From Planctomycetaceae bacterium (lineage in GTDB: Bacteria; Planctomycetota; Planctomycetia; Pirellulales; UBA1268), in the NCBI GenBank assembly GCA_902629495.1, contig CACORA010000013.1, positions 1 through 56,659 on the forward strand: a DNA stretch of 56,659 bases, given 5' to 3'. Each line of letters starts with the position of its first letter. Within the stretch, counting starts at the first letter, position 1. The position numbers and the translations under genes were made by a program. This document shows, in pieces, positions 46,132 through 55,351 of this stretch. Under the pieces are notes generated by a model. It saw only the letters and a list, made by a program, of their open reading frames with translations, was not told the origin of the DNA and ran no database searches.

Positions 46132-47004
46132 ATGAAACTCAATAAAAATACCTCCAGTTCTCTCCCGCCTGCTGATAGTACAGGTGCCAGAATTGGTGCT
46201 GTTCAATACTTGAACACAAAACCCCTTGTTCATGGTTTGGGTTCAGCAAAAGTGGATCTGCAATATGATCTCCCCAGTCGTCTCGCAGACAAACTCGCTT
46301 TACGCCATTTAGACGTAGCCCTGATCCCCTCCATCGAGCTTTTTCGAAGTGGCATTCTTCGACATTCGCATTACAAAGTCGTTTCAAATGCCTGCATTGG
46401 CTCTCATGGACCAGTTATGAGCGTCAAACTTTTTTTTAGAACAGCCCCACACAAAGTTCAATCTCTCGCTGTTGACGAAGGGTCTCGTACAAGTTCTGCA
46501 CTTGCCCAAATCCTCCTATCCGAGCGCTATGATGTCACCCCATCTGTTCACACTCTTCCTTTGGGCTCTCATGTTTGGGATACCTCTGCAGACTGTGTAC
46601 TTCTTATCGGTGATCGAGCACTTTCAATGCCTCAAGGAGGTCAATCTTTCCAACTTGTCTGGGACCTTGGTGACGAATGGTCGCGTTGGACTCATCTTCC
46701 GTTTGTTTTTGCTGTATGGGCTGCTCACCCAGATTATGAGTACCAGGTTATTGAACCCCTTCTGCAGAATGCTCGAGACAATGGACAATCGAACCTCGCT
46801 GCTATTGCCGCAGCAGAGGCTGCTGGGCATGGCCTGACAGTTCCCCAGTGTCTGAGCTACCTTCAGGACAACCTTCATTACACATTAGGTATTCACGAGA
46901 TGAAGGCCTTGTTTCTCTTTTATGAATTAGCATCAAAAATCAACTTGGCCCCAAACGGTCTTGATCTAGACTCTTTTTTTTCTCAATCCCATCTGTATCA
47001 ATGA
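46132..47004 (+). CDS. mqnA: Chorismate dehydratase, futalosine menaquinone pathway
   Basis: The 290-residue protein has MqnA features: RIGAVQYLNTKPLVHGL, DVALIPSIELFRSG, VDEGSRTSSALAQILL, CVLLIGDRALS, and LPFVFAVWAAH. It converts chorismate to 3-enolpyruvyl-benzoate, the first step of the futalosine route. The ATG at 46132 has AGGA eight bases upstream; an earlier in-frame ATG at 46105 has none. The stop overlaps the mqnC start by four bases. Confidence 0.93.
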   Translation: MKLNKNTSSSLPPADSTGARIGAVQYLNTKPLVHGLGSAKVDLQYDLPSRLADKLALRHLDVALIPSIELFRSGILRHSHYKVVSNACIGSHGPVMSVKLFFRTAPHKVQSLAVDEGSRTSSALAQILLSERYDVTPSVHTLPLGSHVWDTSADCVLLIGDRALSMPQGGQSFQLVWDLGDEWSRWTHLPFVFAVWAAHPDYEYQVIEPLLQNARDNGQSNLAAIAAAEAAGHGLTVPQCLSYLQDNLHYTLGIHEMKALFLFYELASKINLAPNGLDLDSFFSQSHLYQ

Positions 47005-48149
47005 ACCAATCGAGTATTCAGCACATTCTGGACTCCACCGTTGGCGGAACGCGTCTCTCTCAGACTGACGCAGAAAAGCTTCTTGCCAGCAATCAATTAT
47101 CTGCCATTGGCCGGGCGTCACATGCAATGACGCGTCAACTGCACCCCGAACCATATCGAACCTATAACATTGATCGGAACATCAACTACACAAATATCTG
47201 TACGGCAGTCTGTGATTTTTGTGCTTTTTATCGCTCTCCAAAGCATGCTGAAGGGTATGTGTTGGAGAGGAGCGAACTCCTTAAAAAAATCGAAGAAACG
47301 ATTGAACTCGGTGGGGATCAAATCCTTATGCAAGGTGGCCTTCACCCTTCACTTCCTCTCGAATGGTATGAAGAACTCCTTCGTGACATTAAGAGTCATT
47401 TTCCTCAAATAAATATTCATGGCTTCTCCCCTCCTGAGATTTATCACTTCACAAAGATCTCCAAAAAATCACTACCTGAAGTGCTTGAGCGTCTTGCTCG
47501 AGCAGGACTGGGCTCGTTGCCAGGTGGCGGAGGAGAGATTCTTGTTGACCGCGTTCGAAAAGCCATGACACGAGGGAAGGTTCTCACTGATGACTGGCTT
47601 GACGTACACCGCCAATGGCATCGACTTGGAGGTAAAAGTACAGCGACAATGATGTATGGTCACATTGAAACGCTCGCGGAGCGAGTTGAACATCTTGAGC
47701 GCCTCAGACAACTTCAGGATGAAACAGGAGGTTTTACAGCTTTCATTTGTTGGTCATTTCAACCTGACAACACTGAGATGGACAATCTTCCCTCGACTGG
47801 AGCATTTGAATATCTGAAAACCCAAGCCGTTGCTCGACTATATCTGGACAACTTTCATAACATCCAATCAAGCTGGGTGACTCAGGGAAAAGAAATCGGT
47901 CAACTTGCTTTATTGTTTGGTGCAAATGACATGGGAAGCCTCATGATCGAAGAAAACGTCGTGAGTGCGGCGGGAACGGTTCATCATCTCACACTTGAAG
48001 AAATGAAATCATCGATTTCGAATTTAGGCTGGATTCCTCGTCGACGAAATGTTTTTTATGAACTGGTCGATGGAGATATCGACACCCGAGTGCCAAATTC
48101 AATCAGTTCTTCCTGTGATCTTCCGATCATTACGGCTGTCCCATCGTGA
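47001..48149 (+). CDS. mqnC: Cyclic dehypoxanthinyl futalosine synthase (radical SAM)
   Basis: The 382-residue radical-SAM enzyme has DRNINYTNICTAVCDFCAFY with CxxxCxxC for the 4Fe-4S cluster, GGDQILMQGGLHP, INIHGFSPPEI, SLPGGGGEILVDRVR and MMYGHIET. These match MqnC rather than the related MqnE. MqnC cyclises dehypoxanthine futalosine. Its ATG overlaps the mqnA stop, and its stop overlaps the next gene (GTGA at 48146-48149), so all three are coupled. MqnB, MqnD and MqnE are not in the window. Confidence 0.93.
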   Translation: MNQSSIQHILDSTVGGTRLSQTDAEKLLASNQLSAIGRASHAMTRQLHPEPYRTYNIDRNINYTNICTAVCDFCAFYRSPKHAEGYVLERSELLKKIEETIELGGDQILMQGGLHPSLPLEWYEELLRDIKSHFPQINIHGFSPPEIYHFTKISKKSLPEVLERLARAGLGSLPGGGGEILVDRVRKAMTRGKVLTDDWLDVHRQWHRLGGKSTATMMYGHIETLAERVEHLERLRQLQDETGGFTAFICWSFQPDNTEMDNLPSTGAFEYLKTQAVARLYLDNFHNIQSSWVTQGKEIGQLALLFGANDMGSLMIEENVVSAAGTVHHLTLEEMKSSISNLGWIPRRRNVFYELVDGDIDTRVPNSISSSCDLPIITAVPS

Positions 48150-49399
48150 TTGCTGCAGACGGTCAATTGACGCTTCGGTGCCGCACGATTCTTCCGATGT
48201 CATCAGCGCCTATTTCAGGTGGCTGGATTCGCATCAAACGTGGAAAAATTTTTTCCATTGGTCGACATAATGCCCCGCCCTCTGCCATTGACCTTGGAGA
48301 CGCCATCGTTCTTCCGGGACTGATCAACGCTCACACGCATCTCGAGTTTTCAGATCTTGAAACACCTATCGATCCCTCTGGAGGTCTTGTATCGTGGATT
48401 GAGAAACTTGTGAACCACCGTCGACAGCGTTCCGAACGGGACACTCATCAAACAAAGGTATCTTCGGCTATACAGAAGGGGCTTTGTGAATCTGCATCCG
48501 TTGGTGTCACAACCATCGGTGAAATCTCAACGGGATCACCTCCTGAGGTCTATGATGCACGTGGCCCTCGTGTCCGTGTCTACCATGAGGGACTCGGAAT
48601 ATCTTCAAGAACAATTCATGACACAGTGAATCGACTTCAAAAGCAATTGCCTTCTCATCGCCACACCCAAGGGCTCCACGGTTTATCCCCACACGCCCCT
48701 TACTCTGTGGGCAGTTCTCTTGGAAGATTCATGACGGCACTCGCACAACGTCAACACTTACCAGTTGCCATGCATATTGCTGAAAGTCTTGATGAAGTTT
48801 CCTTGATTAACAACCGAAGTGGAACCTTCCGAACGCTGCTCGAAACGCTGGGGGCATGGCCAAAAGAAACACCACCCACGTTATTGCCACCATCAGAATG
48901 GGTATCTTTGCTCACGAAAACTCCTCGCGCTATGATTGTTCATGGCACATTCCTTCCACGAGACCCTGACGCAATGGCCCGACTCACGCGACACCGTAGT
49001 CGACTTGCCATAACAATCTGCCCACGAACAACTCTCGCATTATCGGGAGAATATCCCCCACTGGCCTCTTTTCTTCAAGCCGGCCTCCACGTAGCGTTGG
49101 GTACGGATAGTCGTGCATCGAATCCTGATCTATCGATACTCTCTGAATGTCGCACACTTGTTGACAGTGGCCTTGCAAGTCCTTTGCAAACAGTTTTGAT
49201 GGCGACCCGTAATGGAGCGTGGGCATTAATGCTCGAACGACAGTGTGGTAGTCTCACGTGCGGACGAAGAGCCGACCTCACCATCGTGCAACCAGGTTCA
49301 AAGTACACTGATCCTTTTGAGGCTCTACTTGATCCATCAACAAGCGTTATTGGAACCATGCGATCAGGCAAGTGGATTCATGGCAGCATTGATCCCTAG
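48146..49399 (+). CDS. Amidohydrolase, candidate aminodeoxyfutalosine deaminase
   Basis: This 417-residue amidohydrolase has HTHLEF (HxH metal site), LHGLSPHAPYSVG, MHIAES, and LGTDSRASNPDLS with the metal Asp; it resembles guanine/adenosine-deaminase-like members. It starts at GTG 48146 overlapping the mqnC stop. In the alternative futalosine route a deaminase of this superfamily turns aminodeoxyfutalosine into futalosine, so its coupling to mqnA-mqnC makes that role likely. The role is inference from context, not from substrate residues. Confidence 0.8.
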   Translation: MIAADGQLTLRCRTILPMSSAPISGGWIRIKRGKIFSIGRHNAPPSAIDLGDAIVLPGLINAHTHLEFSDLETPIDPSGGLVSWIEKLVNHRRQRSERDTHQTKVSSAIQKGLCESASVGVTTIGEISTGSPPEVYDARGPRVRVYHEGLGISSRTIHDTVNRLQKQLPSHRHTQGLHGLSPHAPYSVGSSLGRFMTALAQRQHLPVAMHIAESLDEVSLINNRSGTFRTLLETLGAWPKETPPTLLPPSEWVSLLTKTPRAMIVHGTFLPRDPDAMARLTRHRSRLAITICPRTTLALSGEYPPLASFLQAGLHVALGTDSRASNPDLSILSECRTLVDSGLASPLQTVLMATRNGAWALMLERQCGSLTCGRRADLTIVQPGSKYTDPFEALLDPSTSVIGTMRSGKWIHGSIDP

Positions 49400-49415
49400 G
49401 ATCACAAACGACAAA

Positions 49416-50297
49416 TCAAAGCCTGCAATTTGAGATTTGGGTCTCAATAATCGCGGTTGCACCGAGCGTTTCAAGTTGTTCAATGATAGCATGCGCTTCG
49501 CCCCGCTTTACCATCGCTCGAACCGCACACCACTGATCATCTTCCAATGCCATCACTGTTGGTGAGTTGAAACCAGGTGTAATGGCCTCGACCTCGGCTA
49601 GGTGTTTTCGAGGAACATTGTATTCGAGAAGTGACCATGAACGGGCAATGATGATTCCTTCAAGTCGTCTTACGATTCTGTCAGCCAGAGACGAATGCTT
49701 CATACTTTGATTTTGGATGAGAACCGTTTCATACCGACCGATCTCATCAAGCATAACGAGATGATTAGCCGCAAGAGTGCTGCCTGTCTCAACAAGATCA
49801 ACAATGGCGTCAGCGACTCCAAGAGAAATCATGATTTCTACACTTCCAGAGAGCTCTACAAAGTGAACATCAACACCTCGTTCAACCAGCCATTGGCGCG
49901 TAACTCGTGGAAAACTCGTAGCGATTCGTTTTCCTGCCAAATCCTGAGGATCTTTGATCTCAGACGTCTCCGGTACACAAAGAGCCAAGCGACAAAACCC
50001 CACACCGAGGTGAAGCCGATCGATAAGTGTGCAACCACTTTCGGCGACCAGGTCAGATCCTGTGATGCCGAGGTCAATTGCTCCCTCGGCTGTGAGCACT
50101 GGAATATCATCTGTACGGAGAAACGTGATCTCAATCGGCATATCCCGACATCGTGCAAACAAGGTACGATCTGAACGCCTGAATGACAGCCCAGCATCAT
50201 TCAATAACCGTGACGCCACCTCACACAATCGTCCCTTGCTAGGAATTCCGATACGTAACAAATCCTCTTGAGAGTGACTGTTATTTGTTTTACTCAT
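49416..50297 (-). CDS. hisG: ATP phosphoribosyltransferase, long form
   Basis: The 293-residue enzyme has RIGIPSKGRL near residue 15, DLGITGSDLV near 75, SGSVEIMISLGVADAIVDLVETGSTL near 150, and a C-terminal regulatory (ACT-like) domain around 215-285 with ITPGFNSPTV. This is the long HisG that needs no HisZ. It joins ATP and PRPP in the first, feedback-controlled step of histidine synthesis. The start overlaps the hisE stop as ATGA (50294-50297). Confidence 0.95.
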   Translation of the reverse strand: MSKTNNSHSQEDLLRIGIPSKGRLCEVASRLLNDAGLSFRRSDRTLFARCRDMPIEITFLRTDDIPVLTAEGAIDLGITGSDLVAESGCTLIDRLHLGVGFCRLALCVPETSEIKDPQDLAGKRIATSFPRVTRQWLVERGVDVHFVELSGSVEIMISLGVADAIVDLVETGSTLAANHLVMLDEIGRYETVLIQNQSMKHSSLADRIVRRLEGIIIARSWSLLEYNVPRKHLAEVEAITPGFNSPTVMALEDDQWCAVRAMVKRGEAHAIIEQLETLGATAIIETQISNCRL

Positions 50298-50644
50298 CTT
50301 TCCCCACCCTCTCTTGAGGAGGACGATCGCGAAGACTTTTCATCGATCCCCGACACCCCAAAGCGTCGTGCAAGTTCATCCTCAACATGTCGAAAGGCCA
50401 CGTCACGTGCTGCTAACAACACAAGTGTGTGATATATGAGATCAGCTGCTTCTGACACAACTCGATCACTACTCTCCTGTCCAGCAGACTCAACGAGTTC
50501 TGACGCCTCCTCAGTAACTTTGGCTCCACAGGCAGAAATGCCTCCAGCCAGCAATTTACTAGTGTAGGATCGAGTAGGATCTCCGCCCTTGCGAGTTGTA
50601 ATAACACCCTCAAGACGTTCAAGTACTTCACCAAACTGACGCAT
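50294..50644 (-). CDS. hisE: Phosphoribosyl-ATP pyrophosphatase
   Basis: This 116-residue protein starts at ATG 50642-50644 with GGAG seven bases upstream, which fits HisE; a GTG at 50704 would add 20 unrelated residues. It has RKGGDPTRSYTSKLL, KVTEEASELV (Glu ligands for Mg) and SEAADLIYHTLVLL, the all-alpha NTP-PPase fold. It hydrolyses phosphoribosyl-ATP, the second histidine step. A Ser/Arg-rich tail is additional. Coupled to hisG by overlap. Confidence 0.92.
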   Translation of the reverse strand: MRQFGEVLERLEGVITTRKGGDPTRSYTSKLLAGGISACGAKVTEEASELVESAGQESSDRVVSEAADLIYHTLVLLAARDVAFRHVEDELARRFGVSGIDEKSSRSSSSREGGER

Positions 50645-50770
50645 CAATGGCTCCAAAACTGAAAGCACCACATAATACCCCGGCCAAACAATGAACCGGA
50701 ACACTCAATCCTACCACGCGTCACACTGAAGGAATCTCACGGTAGTCCAATCGCTTCAAATGGTGCAATC

Positions 50771-51670
50771 ATGATGACCGAACCTCCTTACCTTGACTCA
50801 GATTGTTGGATTTTGTCTGGACCAACTGCCTCTGGAAAAACATCACTTGCCATTACCATGGCACAGCAACTCAATGCTGAAATCATCAGTGTCGACTCGA
50901 TGGCTGTCTACACTGGGCTCGACATCGGCACTGCAAAGCCAGACGCAACCCAGCGACAAATAGTTCCACACCACTGCCTGGATCTGGTACCCCCAGAGAA
51001 AACATTCAGTGTGGCTCATTGGCTGCACGCCTCCTCGGATGCAATCAAAGTGATTCGAAATAGGGGGAAAAAGGTTTTATTTGTTGGTGGCACACCGTTG
51101 TACCTTCGTAGCCTCTGCAACGGACTTGCACCACTGCCCCCTGAAAATCCAACACTACGCCAACAGCTTGAACATGATGCCAACACACATGGGCTCCAGT
51201 ATCTCCACAGTCAACTTCAAACACGTGATCCACTCGCAGCAAGTCAGATTCATCCCAATGATAAAAAACGCATTATTCGGGCCCTTGAGGTGATAGAGAC
51301 AACCGGTCATCCGCTCAGTGATATCAGGCAGACAGCTAAAGTGAACTCACATTCCCGTTCCCCCACATTTCACTCGCAAATGCTCATCCTCGATATGCCA
51401 AGAGCATATCTGTATCAACGCATTGGAAAACGAGTCGATAATATGTTTTGTTCTGGTCTGCTTGAGGAAACACACCATGCGATGGCACACGGCGGGTTTG
51501 GAGCGACTGCATGCCAAGCTCCTGGTTATGCAGAAGCCATTGCTTTTCACAACAAACAGGTTGCTCTTGATGAGGCCATTGAACAAACAAAAAAGAGAAC
51601 TCGTCAGCTTGCCAAAAGACAACTAACGTGGCTACGAAGCTTCAAGAATGCGATTTGGATCACTGCTTGA
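50771..51670 (+). CDS. miaA: tRNA dimethylallyltransferase
   Basis: The 299-residue enzyme has Walker A GPTASGKTSL near residue 17, DSMAVYTGLDIGTAKP near 44, FVGGTPLYLRSL near 104, and HPNDKKRIIRALEV near 165. It transfers a dimethylallyl group to A37 of tRNAs that read U-starting codons. There are two Met codons at the start (50771 and 50774). It is divergent from hisE-hisG and is followed by a hairpin-rich gap. Confidence 0.95.
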   Translation: MMTEPPYLDSDCWILSGPTASGKTSLAITMAQQLNAEIISVDSMAVYTGLDIGTAKPDATQRQIVPHHCLDLVPPEKTFSVAHWLHASSDAIKVIRNRGKKVLFVGGTPLYLRSLCNGLAPLPPENPTLRQQLEHDANTHGLQYLHSQLQTRDPLAASQIHPNDKKRIIRALEVIETTGHPLSDIRQTAKVNSHSRSPTFHSQMLILDMPRAYLYQRIGKRVDNMFCSGLLEETHHAMAHGGFGATACQAPGYAEAIAFHNKQVALDEAIEQTKKRTRQLAKRQLTWLRSFKNAIWITA

Positions 51671-52151
51671 ACGGCATGGCTCTCTGGGACTGAAACCTGC
51701 GTTGTTCTCAATGGCACTCAGCCCTGTGATTCAGGTGAGGAACACCGCCGAGAACGAATGTATTTCGTGTAGACACGTATGAGAGATTCCACAGATGAAC
51801 GCTAGCATTTTGGATGCTAGCACTTGATCTTGTGGTCAACACAACACCAAACCACAAAATCCAAAAAATCGTTGCAGTTGCCCTTGATCGCTCTATTTTG
51901 ACATCTCGCTGAGCGTGATTCAGGTTCAATCTGTCACATGCGAAGCGAACAGGCTCGAACGACGGAATTGGCTCGAGGCTTCAAGCGAAGCACCGGCCCG
52001 GAACCAAGGACGGTACCGACCGCCGTATATCCCTCGAGGATCGAGGGTGAGGCGAATCGGTCATGTTTTTGGTCTCTGGGGGTCATGAAGACCACCTCGT
52101 CGTCGGGCGAGCTGGCAGGATGCCGGCTCAGACATCGTGTAGAGGAAACCC
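51671..52151. other. Hairpin-rich intergenic region between miaA and the amidotransferase-fold gene
   Basis: The first half contains a perfect 8-bp hairpin (GCTAGCAT 51801-51808 with ATGCTAGC 51814-51821) without a T-run, and an 11-base direct repeat GTGATTCAGGT (51726-51736 and 51915-51925). A perfect TTGACA at 51898-51903 has no well-placed -10 box. The second half is more GC-rich than its surroundings and is listed separately as a candidate structured leader. An open frame from 51938 runs through it but gives a low-complexity product. Confidence 0.6.
51960..52147 (+). promoter_or_regulatory. Candidate structured RNA leader of unknown class
   Basis: Four independent short hairpins stand in tandem. 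They are GCTTC/GAAGC (51978-51991, loop AAGC), CCCTCGA/TCGAGGG (52031-52047, loop GGA), GGTC/GACC (52081-52093, loop ATGAA) and GAGCTGGC/GCCGGCTC (52109-52129, loop AGGAT, one T-G wobble). The last ends 22 bases before ATG 52152, close to the ribosome site GAGGAAA. I compared by memory with TPP, cobalamin, glycine, SAM, SAH and c-di-GMP riboswitches and with tmRNA, SRP and RNase P; none fits. It may be a cis-regulatory leader or a separate small RNA. Confidence 0.4.
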
Positions 52152-52898
52152 ATGGCAGCCAAACCCCTGATCGGCATCAACACTGACTTCCGTCCGTCTC
52201 GAAAAGAACATGCGGCACTTTCATTTATTGCCGCCGGCTACTACGACGGGATTATCAATTCTGGCGGCGTTCCCATCATTATGCCACCACTTGCCGATGA
52301 GGACGATACCATACGACTACTCGACATGCTTGACGGTGTCGTACTCGTTGGGGGATCTGATCTTGATCCAAGACGGGATGGATATATGCCACATCCCGCA
52401 GTACGGCCAATGGATTCTCGGCGTGAAGATTTTGATCGCCTTCTTGCCAAGCACATATGTGCTCGTCATATGCCCGTTTTGGGGGTCGGCGCTGGCATGC
52501 AACTCCTCAATCTCACTGAGGGCGGAACCCTGTTCCTCCATATTCCAGAAGATCTACCCAAAGCGATCCCTCACAAAGATCCAATTGACCAATCGCACCG
52601 CCATGCACTCATTGTAGAACGCGGATCTGCAATGGAACGCGTATATGGAGATGGGGAGATTCGTGTGAATAGCATGCACCACATGGCCATTGATGATCTT
52701 GCAAACAGCTTCCGGGTGACAGCAAGATCCCCAGACGGTGTCATTGAAGCGTTTGAAAGCGATGTGGATGGTTGGGTTGTGATTGGAACACAGTTTCATC
52801 CCGAGGCAGAAAGTGCATCTGCCCTTGATGGAAAGATTTTTGAAGAATTTATTATCGGGATCACTGGGGAGGTACCTGAGATGCGGATGGTTGCTTAG
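52152..52898 (+). CDS. Class I glutamine-amidotransferase-fold protein (peptidase C26-like) lacking the catalytic Cys
   Basis: The 248-residue protein matches the PuuD/gamma-glutamyl-GABA-hydrolase-like family (PLIGINTDF, GGVPIIMPPL, LVGGSDLDPR). The nucleophile elbow reads GVGAGMQLLN at 111-120, where active members have GxCRGxQ; thus Gly113 replaces the Cys and Ala114 the Arg. The His and Glu of the triad are kept (TQFHPEAE, His216/Glu218). It probably no longer hydrolyses glutamine-type amides, or uses another chemistry. GAGGAAA supports ATG 52152. It converges on the methyltransferase gene with a four-base overlap. Confidence 0.85.
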   Translation: MAAKPLIGINTDFRPSRKEHAALSFIAAGYYDGIINSGGVPIIMPPLADEDDTIRLLDMLDGVVLVGGSDLDPRRDGYMPHPAVRPMDSRREDFDRLLAKHICARHMPVLGVGAGMQLLNLTEGGTLFLHIPEDLPKAIPHKDPIDQSHRHALIVERGSAMERVYGDGEIRVNSMHHMAIDDLANSFRVTARSPDGVIEAFESDVDGWVVIGTQFHPEAESASALDGKIFEEFIIGITGEVPEMRMVA

Positions 52899-53545
52899 AA
52901 CCAGCCAATCTTGAAAACAACAATTTCCGGCCCGTCGTTTCGTCCATACGGCCGACGGGCCGGTTCTCTCTTGGCAAACAGCCCATACCGTTTGCAGTGC
53001 GTTTCAAACCCCTCTGCATGGACCCGACCTGGATCTGCAACAAATGCTGCTCCATCTGCTGACAGACAATCATGGATCACAGCAGCTATGGCAGGCGCAT
53101 GACACGGTTCATAGAGAACATCTGATGCAACCATGAGGTCGAACCTTTGTGACATCTTTGTGGAATCCCGCCAATCAAACAGCTGCGTCTCTATCTGTTT
53201 TTCAAATCCATTCGCTTTGGCATTGAACTGAACCCCGTCGAGTGCTGGCTGTTCGTAATCCGTCGCCGTAACATTGAAGCGTTGACGGGCTGCAACAAGC
53301 GATGGTAACCCAAGCCCACACCCCACCTCGACCAAGGTCCGTCCATGTCCCCGCTCTGTAGCCAGGCGCTCGGCTAGCACAATGGCTGACTCCCACACCG
53401 TCGCCCAGTATGGCAACCGTTCATCAGCTTGAAACGCTGCGTCATCAATGAGAGCATCCATGTCAGGTGGATGCCAGACGCACAGGTCCCCACCGGGCAA
53501 TGCGACAACCTGCTTCACTGGTGAAAAACGACTAAAACTTGACAC
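52895..53545 (-). CDS. SAM-dependent methyltransferase, lysine-methyltransferase (METTL21-like) family
   Basis: The 216-residue protein starts at GTG 53543-53545. It has PYWATVWESAIVLAE near residue 45, VEVGCGLGLPSLVAA near 72 (SAM-binding motif I), ATDYEQPAL near 94, and MVASDVLYEP near 137. This pattern is that of methyltransferase family 16, which in eukaryotes methylates protein lysines. Substrate unknown in bacteria. The GTG has no good ribosome site; a later Met (residue 29) would cut into the conserved N-terminal region. Confidence 0.85.
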   Translation of the reverse strand: MSSFSRFSPVKQVVALPGGDLCVWHPPDMDALIDDAAFQADERLPYWATVWESAIVLAERLATERGHGRTLVEVGCGLGLPSLVAARQRFNVTATDYEQPALDGVQFNAKANGFEKQIETQLFDWRDSTKMSQRFDLMVASDVLYEPCHAPAIAAVIHDCLSADGAAFVADPGRVHAEGFETHCKRYGLFAKREPARRPYGRNDGPEIVVFKIGWF

Positions 53546-53740
53546 TGGAATTCAGTTTCCCTCGGAAAATCAAACGATCGTGTACAGTCCTACGCCTTAC
53601 TGGTGCGCAACTTACGTTGATGGACGATACCATGTGTAGGTGATATCTCCCCTGCTTTAACCTCTCTGTATCTTCTTTCCATTATTGATGACCTCCTTCA
53701 TCGCATACGGAAACAGCACACCCGTCCCGCTATTCATTCC

Positions 53741-55342
53741 ATGCTAACAAACTACGATTTCCACTTACTTGGTGAAGGGCGTCATTGGCAAAGCTATGAG
53801 AAGCTTGGATCGCATCGCCACGTTCTGGATGGAATTGCTGGTGTCAATTTTGCTGTCTGGGCTCCGAATGCAGACACCGTCAGTGTGGTCGGAGATTTCA
53901 ACGGCTGGGATGGACGGTTGCATCAAATGGAAAACCGCAATTCATCTGGAATCTGGGAGCTTTTTGTGCCCAACATCCCATTAGGGGCTCTCTATAAGTT
54001 TCGTGTGCATAGCCGCGGACAACACCACGATAAATCAGATCCGTATGGCTTTGCTGCAGAACATCCTCCACAAACCGCCTCCCAAGTGGTTGATCTGTGC
54101 CAGTACGAATGGGGCGATACTGACTGGATGGCACGCCGCACAGACGTCAATGCTCTATCTTCACCCTTATGCATATACGAAGTTCATCTTGGAAGTTGGC
54201 GTCGCTCGGACACTGATCCAAACAGATGGATGTCATACCGGGATCTTGAACGAGAATTGATTCCTTATTGTGTTGAGATGGGTTTTACGCATGTCGAATT
54301 CCTTCCTCCTGCAGAGCACCCTCTTTCAGCCAGTTGGGGATACCAGACCATCGGCATGTTTGCTGCCACAAGTCGATTTGGAACACCTCACGACTTGATG
54401 TCACTCATTGATGGATTTCATCAAGCTGGCATTGGGGTCATTATTGACTGGGTTCCGGCTCACTTTCCCAAAGACGATCATGGACTTCGGCAATTTGACG
54501 GAACAGCACTTTATGAACATGAAGACCCGCGCAGAGGAGAACATCCAGACTGGGGAACACTCATCTATAACTATGGCCGAAATGAAGTGTCGAACTTCTT
54601 GATCTCAAGTGCTCTTTTCTGGCTCGACAAATACCATGTTGATGGGCTTCGTGTTGATGCCGTAGCATCAATGCTATACCTCAACTACAGTCGAAAAGAA
54701 GGTGAATGGCTCCCAAACTGCTTTGGTGGCCACGAAAATCTTGAGGCCGTTGAATTTCTGAAGCAACTGAATGTTCAGGTACATGAACACTTCCCCGGTG
54801 TTCTCACCATTGCTGAAGAATCAACCTCATGGAGAGGTGTATCTCGGCCAACCTACACGGGAGGCCTAGGATTCAGCCTGAAATGGAACATGGGCTGGAT
54901 GAATGACACCCTTCGGTACATGCATCACGATCCAATTCATCGCAAGTATCATCATGATGAATTGACGTTTAGCCTGATCTATGCCTTCCACGAAAACTTT
55001 GTACTGCCCCTTTCACATGACGAGGTCGTGCATGGAAAAAAGTCACTACTTAATCAAATGCCCGGCGACACCTGGCAGAAAGTAGCAAACCTCCGGCTTC
55101 TTTACGCATACATGTGGTGTCATCCTGGCAAAAAGTTACTCTTCATGGGCAATGAGTTTGGCCAACCGGAAGAGTGGGACTTTGACAACAGCCTCCGTTG
55201 GTATGTCTGCCAATTCGATGGACACCGCGGCCTCAAAAAGTTGATTGTTGATCTCAATCAGTTAGTTCGAAAAGAACCTTCCCTGCATCAATGTGATTTT
55301 GATAGCAGAGGGTTTGAGTGGATTGACTGCGAGAACTGGTAA
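53741..55342 (+). CDS. glgB: 1,4-alpha-glucan branching enzyme, ended early by an in-frame TAA
   Basis: The frame encodes 533 residues with GlgB features: CBM48 domain (about 30-115, [10 protein letters not shown]), GH13 barrel with [26 protein letters not shown] (Asp306 nucleophile), IAEEST (Glu359 acid/base), and [10 protein letters not shown]. It breaks off at FEWIDCENW, where the branching enzyme's C-terminal domain should begin. The next 97 codons in the same frame encode the missing domain, so a single nonsense codon (TAA 55340-55342) splits the gene. Catalytic residues all lie before the stop. GlgB introduces alpha-1,6 branches in glycogen. Confidence 0.9.
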   Translation: MLTNYDFHLLGEGRHWQSYEKLGSHRHVLDGIAGVNFAVWAPNADTVSVVGDFNGWDGRLHQMENRNSSGIWELFVPNIPLGALYKFRVHSRGQHHDKSDPYGFAAEHPPQTASQVVDLCQYEWGDTDWMARRTDVNALSSPLCIYEVHLGSWRRSDTDPNRWMSYRDLERELIPYCVEMGFTHVEFLPPAEHPLSASWGYQTIGMFAATSRFGTPHDLMSLIDGFHQAGIGVIIDWVPAHFPKDDHGLRQFDGTALYEHEDPRRGEHPDWGTLIYNYGRNEVSNFLISSALFWLDKYHVDGLRVDAVASMLYLNYSRKEGEWLPNCFGGHENLEAVEFLKQLNVQVHEHFPGVLTIAEESTSWRGVSRPTYTGGLGFSLKWNMGWMNDTLRYMHHDPIHRKYHHDELTFSLIYAFHENFVLPLSHDEVVHGKKSLLNQMPGDTWQKVANLRLLYAYMWCHPGKKLLFMGNEFGQPEEWDFDNSLRWYVCQFDGHRGLKKLIVDLNQLVRKEPSLHQCDFDSRGFEWIDCENW

Positions 55343-55351
55343 AACAGTGTA

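Noticed and set aside
51938..52186. 82-residue plus-strand open frame through the hairpin-rich leader
   Set aside because: The product is low-complexity, overlaps the start of the gene at 52152 in another frame, and the base composition fits paired RNA better.
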